From: Pseudomonas peradeniyensis
GTDB lineage: Bacteria > Pseudomonadota > Gammaproteobacteria > Pseudomonadales > Pseudomonadaceae
DNA: 64,000 nt
Assembly (NCBI RefSeq): GCF_014268935.2
Contig: NZ_JABWRJ020000004.1
Coordinates: forward strand, 558,001 to 622,000
Direction of reading: 5' to 3'
The notes below the pieces were generated by a model. That model did not search any database. It was not told the origin of the DNA and worked only from the letters and a program-made list of their open reading frames with translations. The position numbers and the translations under genes are program-made. This document shows, one piece after another, positions 30,018 through 39,393 of the stretch. The stretch's first letter is position 1. Every line of letters starts with the position of its first letter.

Positions 30018-30689
30018 ATGCGCGAACAGGATTACGCCGTCCAACACGGCCAGCAGGTCGAGCAGCAGGAGGTCAGCAAGGTCCTGCGCAACACGTACAG
30101 CCTGCTGGCCCTTACCCTCGCCTTCAGCGGCATCATGGCCTTCGTCGCCCAGCAGATGCGTGTCGGCTACCCGAACATCTTCGTGGTGCTGATCGGCTTC
30201 TACGGCCTGTTCTTCCTCACCAACAAGCTGCGTGACTCGGCCTGGGGCCTGGTGTCCACCTTCGCCCTCACCGGCTTCATGGGCTTCATCCTCGGCCCGA
30301 TCCTCAACCGCTACCTGGGCATGGCCGGTGGCGCCGAAGTGGTCAGCTCGGCCTTCGCCATGACCGCCCTGGTGTTCGGCGGCCTGTCGGCCTACGTGCT
30401 GATCACCCGCAAGGACATGAGCTTCCTCAGCGGCTTCATCACCGCCGGCTTCTTCGTCCTGCTGGGTGCCGTGGTGGCCAGCTTCTTCTTCCAGATCAGC
30501 GGCCTGCAACTGGCGATCAGCGCTGGCTTCGTACTGTTCTCGTCGGTCTGCATCCTGTTCCAGACCAGCGCCATCATCCATGGCGGCGAGCGCAACTACA
30601 TCATGGCCACCATCAGCCTGTACGTGTCGATCTACAACCTGTTCGTCAGCCTGCTGCAGCTGTTCGGCATCATGGGCCGCGACGACTGA
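30018..30689 (+). CDS. yccA: YccA, BI-1/TMBIM family membrane protein
   Basis: 223 residues with about seven membrane segments (SLLALTLAFSGIMAFVA, IFVVLIGFYGLFFL, LVSTFALTGFMGFILG, AFAMTALVFGGLSAYVL, SFLSGFITAGFFVLLG and on). The family segment ISLYVSIYNLFVSLLQLFGI marks the C-terminus. In E. coli YccA interacts with the FtsH protease and modulates quality control of membrane proteins. An extended -10 box (TGA-TATGCT, 29947-29955) lies about 60 bases upstream, and AAAGGAG precedes the ATG. It is followed by a terminator. Confidence 0.9.
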   Translation: MREQDYAVQHGQQVEQQEVSKVLRNTYSLLALTLAFSGIMAFVAQQMRVGYPNIFVVLIGFYGLFFLTNKLRDSAWGLVSTFALTGFMGFILGPILNRYLGMAGGAEVVSSAFAMTALVFGGLSAYVLITRKDMSFLSGFITAGFFVLLGAVVASFFFQISGLQLAISAGFVLFSSVCILFQTSAIIHGGERNYIMATISLYVSIYNLFVSLLQLFGIMGRDD

Positions 30690-30713
30690 TCGAATCGGTC
30701 GACAGCGCCTCGC

Positions 30714-30739
30714 AAAAAGCCCGCTTCAGCGGGTTTTTT
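30714..30739 (+). terminator. Terminator after yccA
   Basis: AAAAAGCCCGC-TTCA-GCGGGTTTTTT hairpin 25 bases after the yccA stop. Confidence 0.85.
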
Positions 30740-30829
30740 CGTGCCCGCTGAACAGTGGCATTACCGTCTTGGGGGCCTCGGATGGGGCGCGACCGCGTTA
30801 GGGCCGCCAGGTGCTCGCCACAGCCCTTG

Positions 30830-31103
30830 CAGCGCCTATCAGATCGAGCGCCGCCCGCGCGGCGCATCGCGGATGAATCCGCTCCTACATTTGTTGCAAC
30901 GTACCGAACCTGTCAGGCCATGGTTGCCAGCCTTGGTGCAGGGCTTGAGACAGGTGGGGCGGCGGCAATGCCCACCGAAAAATCGCGTCGAGCGCACAAG
31001 GCTTACAACCATGGCCTATCAGGCATGGCCACGTTGCAACAAATGTAGGAGCGGATTCATCCGCGATGCGCCGCGCGGGCGGCGCTTGATCTGATAGGCG
31101 CTG
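30830..31103. repeat. Long inverted repeat, 73-bp arms
   Basis: Arms 30830-30902 and 31031-31103 match over 73 bp with one difference, 128 bp apart. They contain GCGGATGAATCCGCTCCTAC, a Pseudomonas REP-type palindrome core. The inner ends carry a further partial inverted pair (CAGGCCATGGTTG / CAACCATGGCCT). This 590-base gap otherwise has no gene. Confidence 0.85.
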
Positions 31104-31281
31104 AAGCTCTAACGTCGAACACTTTGGAAGGCCTGACCGCAAAAGCCGACAAAGATTGACTTAAAAGTCAGCTTATTACCCCATTCCGCCGCGATTGTGC
31201 GGCCATCGTGCTTGCCTCTACCCCTATGGGCTTTCTGCCCGTAGAATGCGCTCCTTTTTTCTTCCGGGGCGGCATTTTCCC

Positions 31282-32661
31282 ATGAGTTCACACGAACACG
31301 GCCCAGGCGCGGCGGCGCCTGCCAATGAACTGGTCCTTGGCCTCGAGGACAAGCCTCGCCTGCTGATCGGCCTGCTGGCGGCACTGCAGCACCTGCTGGC
31401 GATCATCGTGCCGATCGTCACGCCGGGCCTGCTGATCTGCCAGGCGCTGGGCGTGTCGGCGCGTGACACCAACCTGATCGTGTCGATGTCGCTGGTGATC
31501 TCGGGTATCGCCACCTTCGTCCAGTGCAAGCGCTTCGGGCCGTTCGGCGCCGGGCTGCTGATCGTCCAGGGCACCAGCTTCAACTTCGTCGGCCCGCTGA
31601 TCGCCGGCGGCGCGCTGATGGTCAAGCAGGGCACGCCGGTGGAGAGCGTGATGGCGGCGATCTTCGGCGTGGTCATCGCCGGTTCGTTCGTGGAAATGGG
31701 CGTGTCGCGCATCCTGCCCTTCGTCAAGCGTCTGATCACCCCGCTGGTGACCGGCATCGTCGTGCTGATGATCGGCCTGACCCTGATCAAGGTCGGCCTG
31801 ATCAGCATGGGCGGCGGCTTCGGCGCCATGGCCAACGGCACCTTCGCCGATGGCGAGAACCTGCTGCTGTCGGGCGTGGTGCTGGCGATCATCGTCATAC
31901 TCAACCGCATTCCGGTGGTGTGGATGCGCAGCTGCGCCATCGTCATCGCCCTGGCCGTGGGCTATGCCCTGGCCGGCTACCTGGGCCGCCTGGACTTCAC
32001 CGGCATGCAGCAGGCCGCGCTGTTCCAGGTGCCGACGCCGCTGCACTTCGGCCTGGGCTTCTCCTGGTCGCTGTTCATCCCGATGCTGGTGATCTACCTG
32101 GTCACCTCGCTGGAAGCCATCGGTGACGTGACCGCCACCAGCAAGGTCTCGCGCCAGCCGGTGGAAGGCCCGGTATGGATGCAACGGATCAAGGGCGGAG
32201 TGCTGGTCAATGGCGCCAACTCGCTGCTGGCCGGCCTGTTCAACACCTTCCCCAGCTCGATCTTCGCCCAGAACAACGGCGTGATTCAGCTGACCGGCAT
32301 CGCCAGCCGCCATATCGGCATCTGGATCGCCGTCATGCTGATCCTGCTGGGCCTGTTCCCCAGCGTCGCCGGGGTGATCCAGGCGGTGCCGGAGCCGGTG
32401 CTCGGTGGCGCGGCCATGGTCATGTTCGGCGCCGTGGCGGCCTCGGGCATCAATATCCTCGCCAGCACCCGCCTCGACCGCCGCGCCCTGCTGATCATCG
32501 CCGTGTCGCTGTCGCTGGGCCTGGGCGTGGCCCAGGTGCCGGAGTTCCTCGCGCACATGCCGGCGGCGCTGCGCAACGTGCTGGAGTCGGGCGTCGCCAC
32601 CGGCGGCATCTGCGCCCTGCTGCTCAACTGGTTCCTGCCCGAGGGCAAGGAACAGGCCTGA
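31282..32661 (+). CDS. NCS2 family purine (xanthine/uracil-type) permease
   Basis: 459 residues, 12-14 membrane segments. Hallmarks of the xanthine branch are LEAIGDVTATSKVS (about residue 275) and QNNGVIQLTGIASR (about residue 329), plus QGTSFNFVGPLI. These carry the substrate- and proton-binding residues in XanP/XanQ. Probable role: proton-linked uptake of xanthine or a related purine. ATG at 31282. It stands alone between yccA and the tus operon and is followed by a terminator. Substrate cannot be decided by inspection. Confidence 0.8.
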   Translation: MSSHEHGPGAAAPANELVLGLEDKPRLLIGLLAALQHLLAIIVPIVTPGLLICQALGVSARDTNLIVSMSLVISGIATFVQCKRFGPFGAGLLIVQGTSFNFVGPLIAGGALMVKQGTPVESVMAAIFGVVIAGSFVEMGVSRILPFVKRLITPLVTGIVVLMIGLTLIKVGLISMGGGFGAMANGTFADGENLLLSGVVLAIIVILNRIPVVWMRSCAIVIALAVGYALAGYLGRLDFTGMQQAALFQVPTPLHFGLGFSWSLFIPMLVIYLVTSLEAIGDVTATSKVSRQPVEGPVWMQRIKGGVLVNGANSLLAGLFNTFPSSIFAQNNGVIQLTGIASRHIGIWIAVMLILLGLFPSVAGVIQAVPEPVLGGAAMVMFGAVAASGINILASTRLDRRALLIIAVSLSLGLGVAQVPEFLAHMPAALRNVLESGVATGGICALLLNWFLPEGKEQA

Positions 32662-32680
32662 GCTGTGCCCGCTTGAGCAC

Positions 32681-32711
32681 AAAGCCCGCGCCCACCAGCG
32701 CGGGCTTTTTG
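32681..32711 (+). terminator. Terminator after the permease gene
   Basis: AAAGCCCGCG ... GCGCGGGCTTTTT hairpin with the tusD promoter region just beyond it; TATCAT at 32715 may be its -10 box. Confidence 0.85.
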
Positions 32712-32747
32712 CTTTATCATGGCCGCATTCATTTGCACGAGCCTTCC

Positions 32748-33140
32748 ATGAAATTCGCCATCGCGGTCTTTTCTCCGGCCCATGCGCCCTCCTCGCGCCG
32801 CGCCTTGCGCTTTGCCGAGGCGGTGCTGGCCGGCGGGCATGAAATCGCCCGATTGTTCTTCTACCAGGATGGGGTGCACAGCGCCTCGGCCAATATCGTC
32901 ACGCCCCAGGACGAACTCGACGTGGCCGCGCAGTGGCGCGCCTTCGTCAGCGACCACCGCCTGGACGCTGTGGTGTGCATCGCCGCAGCCCTGCGCCGGG
33001 GCGTGCTCGACGACACCGAGGCCAACCGCTACCAGCGCCCGGCGGTGAACCTGCCGATGCCGTGGGAGCTGTCCGGCCTGGGCCAGCTGCACGAAGCCGC
33101 GCAACTGGCCGACCGCCTGGTCTGCTTCGGAGGTGATTGA
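32748..33140 (+). CDS. tusD: TusD sulfurtransferase subunit
   Basis: 130 residues of the DsrE family. The acceptor Cys is in VVCIAAALRRGVL (about residue 77), equivalent to E. coli Cys78. With TusB and TusC it forms the heterohexamer that passes persulfide sulfur to TusE and on to MnmA for 2-thiouridine of tRNA; mnmA lies about 21 kb away in this window. First gene of the tusDCBE operon; AGCC spacing is usual. Confidence 0.95.
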   Translation: MKFAIAVFSPAHAPSSRRALRFAEAVLAGGHEIARLFFYQDGVHSASANIVTPQDELDVAAQWRAFVSDHRLDAVVCIAAALRRGVLDDTEANRYQRPAVNLPMPWELSGLGQLHEAAQLADRLVCFGGD

Positions 33141-33141
33141 G

Positions 33142-33501
33142 ATGGCCAAGTCCTTGCTGATCATCAGCCGCCAGGCGCCCTGGAGCGGCCCGTCCGCCCG
33201 CGAGGCGCTGGACATCGCCCTGGCCGGTGGCGCCTTCGACCTGCCGCTGGGCATGCTGTTCCTCGATGACGGCGTGTTCCAGCTCGCCGCCGCGCAGCAA
33301 CCCGACGCCCTGCAGCAGAAGAACCTGACCGCCAACCTCCAGGCCCTGCCGATGTTCGGGGTCGAGGAGCTGTTCGCCTGCGGCCACAGCCTGGCCCGCC
33401 GGGGGCTGGCCGGTGATACCCTGGCGCTGCCGGTCGAGGTGCTCGACGATAGTGCGCTGGCCGCGCTGATTGCCCGTTTCGACCAGGTGGTGACGCTCTG
33501 A
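33142..33501 (+). CDS. tusC: TusC subunit
   Basis: 119 residues from ATG 33142. DsrF-like: SLLIISRQAPWSGPSAREALDIALAGGAF and LPLGMLFLDDGVFQL. It binds TusB and TusD. The stop and the ATG of tusB share bases (TGATG). It lacks an active-site Cys as in other TusC proteins. Confidence 0.9.
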   Translation: MAKSLLIISRQAPWSGPSAREALDIALAGGAFDLPLGMLFLDDGVFQLAAAQQPDALQQKNLTANLQALPMFGVEELFACGHSLARRGLAGDTLALPVEVLDDSALAALIARFDQVVTL

Positions 33502-33797
33502 TGACGACCCTGCATGTAATCGCCCACTCGCCCTTCGGCGACGAGCGCCTGGCCAGCTGCCTGCGCCTGCTGGGCCCGCAAGACGCGCTGCTGCTGTGCG
33601 GCGACGCCACCTACGCGCTCAAGGCCGGCAGCGAGCCGTTCGCCGCCCTGCAGGCCGCCAACCTCGGTGAGCGCCTGTTCGCCCTCGCCGAAGACCTGCA
33701 GGCCCGCGCCCTCGAAAATCCGCTGGCCAAGGCCGTGGACTACGCCGCCTTCGTCGAGCTCTCCCTGCACCACGACAAGGTCAACAGCTGGCTATGA
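33501..33797 (+). CDS. tusB: TusB subunit
   Basis: 98 residues of DsrH type: TTLHVIAHSPFGDERLASCLRLLGPQDALLLCGDATYALKAG. The third member of the TusBCD complex. Its stop overlaps the tusE ATG (ATGA). Confidence 0.9.
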   Translation: MTTLHVIAHSPFGDERLASCLRLLGPQDALLLCGDATYALKAGSEPFAALQAANLGERLFALAEDLQARALENPLAKAVDYAAFVELSLHHDKVNSWL

Positions 33798-34129
33798 GTA
33801 CCCTGACTGTCGGCGATCGCCACATCGCCCTGGACAAGGACGGCTTCCTGGTCGAGCTGCAGGACTGGTCCCACGAAGTCGCCGAGGCCCTCGCCACGCG
33901 CGAAAGCATCGCCCTGACCGCGGACCACTGGGAGATCCTCGAGCTGCTGCGCCAGTTCTACCAGGAGTACCAGCTGTCGCCAGCCACCCGCCCGCTGATC
34001 AAGTACACCGCGCTCAAGCTCGGTGCGGAAAAAGGCAACAGCCCGCACCTGAACCGCCTGTTCAATGGCACCCCCGCCAAACTCGCCGCCAAGCTGGCGG
34101 GCCTGCCCAAGCCGACCAACTGCATATGA
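33794..34129 (+). CDS. tusE: TusE/DsrC sulfur relay protein
   Basis: 111 residues with the C-terminal arm KPTNCI, whose Cys110 is the sulfur-accepting residue of DsrC-type proteins. DHWEILELLRQFYQEYQLSPATRPLIKYT is characteristic. It hands sulfur from TusD to MnmA. The stop overlaps the next start. Confidence 0.95.
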   Translation: MSTLTVGDRHIALDKDGFLVELQDWSHEVAEALATRESIALTADHWEILELLRQFYQEYQLSPATRPLIKYTALKLGAEKGNSPHLNRLFNGTPAKLAAKLAGLPKPTNCI

Positions 34130-35142
34130 CCGAGCCACAGCTGAACGACGTACGCCCGCTGACCCTGAAAACCCCGGCCGAACACCCGTTCGCCGAATTC
34201 GTGCGCATCCTCGGCAAGGGCAAGCGCGGCGCCCGCGGCCTGATCCGCGAGGAGGCCCGCGCCGCCATGACCCTGCTGCTCGAAGGCAAGGTCGAGGACA
34301 CCCAGTTGGGCGCCTTCCTGATGCTGCTGCGGCACAAGGAAGAAAGCGCCGAGGAGCTGGCCGGCTTCACCGAGGCCCTGCGCGCCCACCTGCAGGCGCC
34401 GCGCATCGCCGTAGACCTCGACTGGCCGAGCTACGCCGGCAAGAAGCGCCACCTGCCCTGGTACCTGCTGGCGGCCAAATGCCTGGCAGGCAATGGCGTG
34501 CGCATCCTGATGCACGGCGGTGGCGCCCATACCGCCGGGCGGCTGTACACCGAGCAACTGCTCGATCTGCTGGACATCCCGCTCTGCCGTGACTGGACGG
34601 CCGTGGAGCAGGCCCTGGACAGCCGCCGGCTGGCCTTCTTCCCGTTGCAGGACTGGGCGCCGCAACTGCAGCGCATGATCGACCTGCGCAACACCCTGGG
34701 CCTGCGCTCGCCCATCCACTCGCTGGCCCGGGTGCTCAACCCGCTTGCCGCCCGCTGCGGCCTGCAGAGCATCTTCCACCCCGGTTACCAGGCGGTGCAC
34801 CGCGAAGCCAGCCGCCTGCTTGGCGATCATGCCGTGGTCATCAAGGGCGACGGTGGCGAGATCGAAGTCAACCCGGATGTCATCAGCCACCTGTACGGCA
34901 CCTCGGCCGGCGAGGCCTGGGACGAAGAGTGGCCGGCGCTCAGTGCCCAGCGCCATGTGAAGCCGGCCAGCCTGCAGCCCGAGCACCTGCTGGCGGTGTG
35001 GCGCGGCGAGGCGCAGGACAGCTACGGCGAACTGGCCGTGGTTGCGACCATGGCCCTGGCCCTGCGTGGGCTCGGCCAGGAACGCGAGCAGGCGTTCAGC
35101 AACGCCAGCACCTACTGGGCCGCCCGCAAAGATATCGAATAA
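34126..35142 (+). CDS. YbiB/TrpD2-like glycosyltransferase-family protein
   Basis: 338 residues with the anthranilate phosphoribosyltransferase fold: an N-terminal helical domain (GKGKRGARGLIREEARAAMTLLLEG, TQLGAFLMLLRHKEESAEELAGF) and a nucleotide-binding domain (CLAGNGVRILMHGGGAHTAGR). YbiB of E. coli is a nucleic-acid-binding homologue without the phosphoribosyltransferase activity, under LexA control. Overlaps tusE by four bases, so it is transcribed in the operon. The YbiB-like assignment rests on sequence pattern and context. Confidence 0.75.
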   Translation: MTEPQLNDVRPLTLKTPAEHPFAEFVRILGKGKRGARGLIREEARAAMTLLLEGKVEDTQLGAFLMLLRHKEESAEELAGFTEALRAHLQAPRIAVDLDWPSYAGKKRHLPWYLLAAKCLAGNGVRILMHGGGAHTAGRLYTEQLLDLLDIPLCRDWTAVEQALDSRRLAFFPLQDWAPQLQRMIDLRNTLGLRSPIHSLARVLNPLAARCGLQSIFHPGYQAVHREASRLLGDHAVVIKGDGGEIEVNPDVISHLYGTSAGEAWDEEWPALSAQRHVKPASLQPEHLLAVWRGEAQDSYGELAVVATMALALRGLGQEREQAFSNASTYWAARKDIE

Positions 35143-35239
35143 ACCGATAGGAATAGGGCAGTCTTTGCGCTATTTCTTCGAACGCTTTGCCCTAGACTGA
35201 GCTCCAACGACAAACGATTAGTTTTCGAGGAGCTCCGAG

Positions 35240-36202
35240 ATGGGCCTTTTGATCGATGGCCGCTGGCATGACCAGTGGTACCAGAGCAGCAAGGACGGCG
35301 CCTTCCAGCGCGAGAACGCGCAGCGGCGCAACCCGCTGCCCGCCGCCGAGGCCGACCGCTATCACCTGTATGTGTCGCTGGCCTGTCCGTGGGCGCACCG
35401 CACCCTGATCTTCCGCGCCCTCAAGGGCCTGGAGCCATTGATCGATGTCTCGGTGGTCAGTTGGCTGATGGGCGAGCATGGCTGGACCTTCGACCAGCAG
35501 CAAGGCTCCAGCGGCGATCAACTGGATGCGCTGCAGTACCTGCACCAGCGCTACACCCAGGACGACCCGCACTACACCGGGCGCGTGACCGTGCCGGTGC
35601 TGTGGGACAAGCAGGAGAAACGCATCGTCAACAACGAGTCGGCCGAGATCATCCGCATCTTCAACAGCGCCTTCGACGACTTGACCGGCAATACCCTGGA
35701 CCTCTACCCCGAGCCGCTGCGGGCGACCATCGATGCGCTCAACGAGCGTATCTACCCGGCGGTGAACAACGGCGTGTACCGCGCCGGCTTCGCCACCTCG
35801 CAGGACGCCTACGAGACCGCCTTCGACGAGGTGTTCAATGAGCTGGATCATCTGGAGGGGCTGCTGGGTCGCCAACGCTACCTGGCCGGCGAGTACCTGA
35901 CCGAGGCCGATGTGCGCCTGTTCACCACCCTGGTGCGTTTCGATGCGGTGTACCACGGGCACTTCAAGTGCAACCTGCGCCGCTTGAGCGACTACCCGAA
36001 CCTGTCCAACTGGCTGCGCGAGCTGTACCAGTGGCCGGGCGTGGCGGGTACGGTGAACATGGAGCATATCCAGAAGCACTATTACATGAGCCACAAGACC
36101 ATCAACCCGAACGGGATCGTGCCCAAGGGGCCGTTGCAGGACTTTGGCTTGCCGCATGACCGGGAGCGGTTGTCGGGCAAGGGAATCTGGCAGAGAGGAT
36201 GA
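35240..36202 (+). CDS. Glutathionyl-hydroquinone reductase
   Basis: 320 residues. An N-terminal thioredoxin-like domain with the catalytic CPWAHR motif at about residue 49-54, then a helical GST domain (VNNESAEIIRIFN, GRQRYLAGEYLTEADVRLFTTLVRFDAVYHGHFKCNLRRL). This combination is that of YqjG/PcpF-type enzymes (GST Xi class) that reduce glutathionyl-hydroquinones. GAGGAG precedes the ATG. It is not coupled to ybiB-like (97-base gap). Helps to detoxify quinones. Confidence 0.9.
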   Translation: MGLLIDGRWHDQWYQSSKDGAFQRENAQRRNPLPAAEADRYHLYVSLACPWAHRTLIFRALKGLEPLIDVSVVSWLMGEHGWTFDQQQGSSGDQLDALQYLHQRYTQDDPHYTGRVTVPVLWDKQEKRIVNNESAEIIRIFNSAFDDLTGNTLDLYPEPLRATIDALNERIYPAVNNGVYRAGFATSQDAYETAFDEVFNELDHLEGLLGRQRYLAGEYLTEADVRLFTTLVRFDAVYHGHFKCNLRRLSDYPNLSNWLRELYQWPGVAGTVNMEHIQKHYYMSHKTINPNGIVPKGPLQDFGLPHDRERLSGKGIWQRG

Positions 36203-36206
36203 AGAC

Positions 36207-36303
36207 CCCACGTGGGAGCGGGCTTGCCCCGCGATGGCGCCGGATCAGGCAACAATGTTGCCGCCTCTGACGCTATCGCGGGGCAAGCCCGCTCCCACGT
36301 GGA
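36207..36303. repeat. REP-type inverted repeat pair
   Basis: Arms near CCACGTGGGAGCGGGCTTGCCCCGCGA (in pieces of the usual Pseudomonas REP) in inverted order, 31 bp apart, between converging genes. Same family as those at 53386 and 63180. Confidence 0.8.
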
Positions 36304-36315
36304 TCTACAACGTGC

Positions 36316-37707
36316 TCAGGCGTCTTGCGCCCCTTCAAACCACGCCAGCTTCTCGCGCAGCTGCACCACTTCCCCGACGATCACCAGGGTCGGCGCATGC
36401 ACCTCATGACGCGCCACCAGCTCCGGCAGGTCAGCCAAGGTACCGGTGAACACCCGCTGATTGCGCGTGGTCCCCTGCTGCACCAGGGCTGCCGGCGTGC
36501 TCGCCGCGCGACCATGGCGGATCAACTCGGCACAGATGGTCGGCAACCCGACCAGCCCCATGTAGAACACCAGGGTCTGGGCCGGCGCCACCAGGTCATC
36601 CCAGGGCAGGTTGCTGGTGCCGTCCTTCAGGTGACCGGTGACGAAACGCACCGACTGGGCATAATCGCGATGAGTCAGCGGAATCCCGCCATAGGCGGAG
36701 CAACCACTGGCCGCCGTGATGCCCGGCACCACCTGGAACGGAATACCCTCGTCCGCCAGCTCCTCGATTTCCTCGCCGCCCCGACCGAAGATAAACGGAT
36801 CGCCACCCTTGAGCCGCAGCACGCGCTTGCCCTGGCGGGCCAGGTCGACCAGCAGGCGGTTGATCTTGTCCTGTGGCACGGCGTGATCGGCGCGGCGCTT
36901 GCCGACATAGATGCGCTCGGCGTCACGCCGGCACATCTCGATGATGGCCGGGGCCACCAGGCGGTCGTACAGCACCACGTCGGCCTGCTGCATCAGGCGC
37001 AGGGCGCGGAAGGTCAGCAGGTCCGGATCGCCCGGCCCCGCGCCCACCAGGTACACCTCGCCGCCCTGCTGCACCGGCGCGCCGTCGACCAGCGCCTGCA
37101 ACAGGCGCTCGGCCTCGGCGCCCTGCCCGGCCAGCTGGCGCTCGGCGACCGGGCCCTGGAACACGCTCTCCCAGAAGCCGCGACGCTGGTTGACGTCCGG
37201 GTACAAGGCCTTGACCTTGTGCCGGAAACGCGCCGCCAGCCCGGCCAGTTCGCCGTAGGCGGACGGGATCCAGGCTTCCAGCTTGGCGCGGATCAAGCGC
37301 GCCAGCACCGGGGCGTCGCCACCGCTGGAGACCGCCACCACCAGGGGTGAACGGTCGACGATGGCGGGGAAGATCACCGTGCACAGGGCCGGCGCATCCA
37401 CCACGTTGACCGGCAGGCTGCGCGCCTGGGCCTCGGCCGAGACCTGGGCGTTGAGCGCGGAGTCGTCGGTGGCCGCGATCACCAGGCGGCAGCCCTCCAG
37501 GTCGCTCGCCTGGTAGCCACGCACCAGCACCTCGCCACCGCCCTCGCGGGCCAGCGCGGCCAGCTGGCCGTCGACCTCCGGCGCCACCACCCGCAGCGCG
37601 GCGCCGGCATCGGCCAGCAGGCGCGCCTTGCGCAAGGCGATCTCGCCGCCGCCGACGACCAGCACACGGCCGCCCTGCAGCTTATGGAAAAGCGGCAGGT
37701 AGTCCAT
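36316..37707 (-). CDS. cysG: Siroheme synthase CysG (trifunctional)
   Basis: 463 residues. The N-terminal half (VLVVGGGEIALRKA at 16-29, Asp104 in VDAPAL, Ser128 in AVSSGGDAP) is the precorrin-2 dehydrogenase and ferrochelatase; the C-terminal half (YLVGAGPGDPDLLTFRALRLMQ, DRLVAP, KGGDPFIFGRGGEE) is the uroporphyrinogen III methyltransferase. It makes siroheme for sulfite and nitrite reductases. Its ATG follows the stop of serS directly, so they are cotranscribed. Confidence 0.95.
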   Translation of the reverse strand: MDYLPLFHKLQGGRVLVVGGGEIALRKARLLADAGAALRVVAPEVDGQLAALAREGGGEVLVRGYQASDLEGCRLVIAATDDSALNAQVSAEAQARSLPVNVVDAPALCTVIFPAIVDRSPLVVAVSSGGDAPVLARLIRAKLEAWIPSAYGELAGLAARFRHKVKALYPDVNQRRGFWESVFQGPVAERQLAGQGAEAERLLQALVDGAPVQQGGEVYLVGAGPGDPDLLTFRALRLMQQADVVLYDRLVAPAIIEMCRRDAERIYVGKRRADHAVPQDKINRLLVDLARQGKRVLRLKGGDPFIFGRGGEEIEELADEGIPFQVVPGITAASGCSAYGGIPLTHRDYAQSVRFVTGHLKDGTSNLPWDDLVAPAQTLVFYMGLVGLPTICAELIRHGRAASTPAALVQQGTTRNQRVFTGTLADLPELVARHEVHAPTLVIVGEVVQLREKLAWFEGAQDA

Positions 37708-38988
<1,281 letters not shown>

Positions 38989-39018
38989 GTCGTTCTCTCG
39001 TTATGTGTAGATGTTGGT

Positions 39019-39393
39019 TCAGAATCGGGTCAGGGACAGGCCGGCCCAGGTCGCGAGCAGGCCGCCTACCACGCTGATAATGGTATAGCCCAAGGCCAAC
39101 GGGACCTGCCCGCTTTCCATCAGGCGCACGGTATCGAGCGAGAAGGAGGAAAAAGTGGTCAGGCCGCCGAGAAAGCCGACGATCAGCCCGGCGCGCAGCT
39201 CGACCGGCGCCAGCGGCTTGTGCAGGAACAACCCGTAGAGCAGGCCGATCAGCAGGCAGCCGACCAGGTTGACCGCCAGCGTACCGGCATAGAAGTGCCG
39301 TGGCCAGTGGGCCGCGACCCAGTTGGCGGTGGCAAAGCGCAGCAGCGTGCCGGCAATCCCGCCGGCGCTGACGGCAGCGATAAGTGCGATCAC
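39019..39393 (-). CDS. crcB: Fluoride exporter CrcB/FluC
   Basis: 124 residues with four membrane segments. The Fluc signature is GGIAGTLLRF, NLVGCLLIGLLYG and GFLGGLTTFSSFSLD, with the fluoride-track Phe/Ser residues and the central Asn. Forms a dual-topology dimer that lets fluoride leave the cell. The ATG overlaps the stop of rarA (ATGA). No fluoride riboswitch is apparent directly upstream because the gene is inside the operon. Confidence 0.95.
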   Translation of the reverse strand: MIALIAAVSAGGIAGTLLRFATANWVAAHWPRHFYAGTLAVNLVGCLLIGLLYGLFLHKPLAPVELRAGLIVGFLGGLTTFSSFSLDTVRLMESGQVPLALGYTIISVVGGLLATWAGLSLTRF

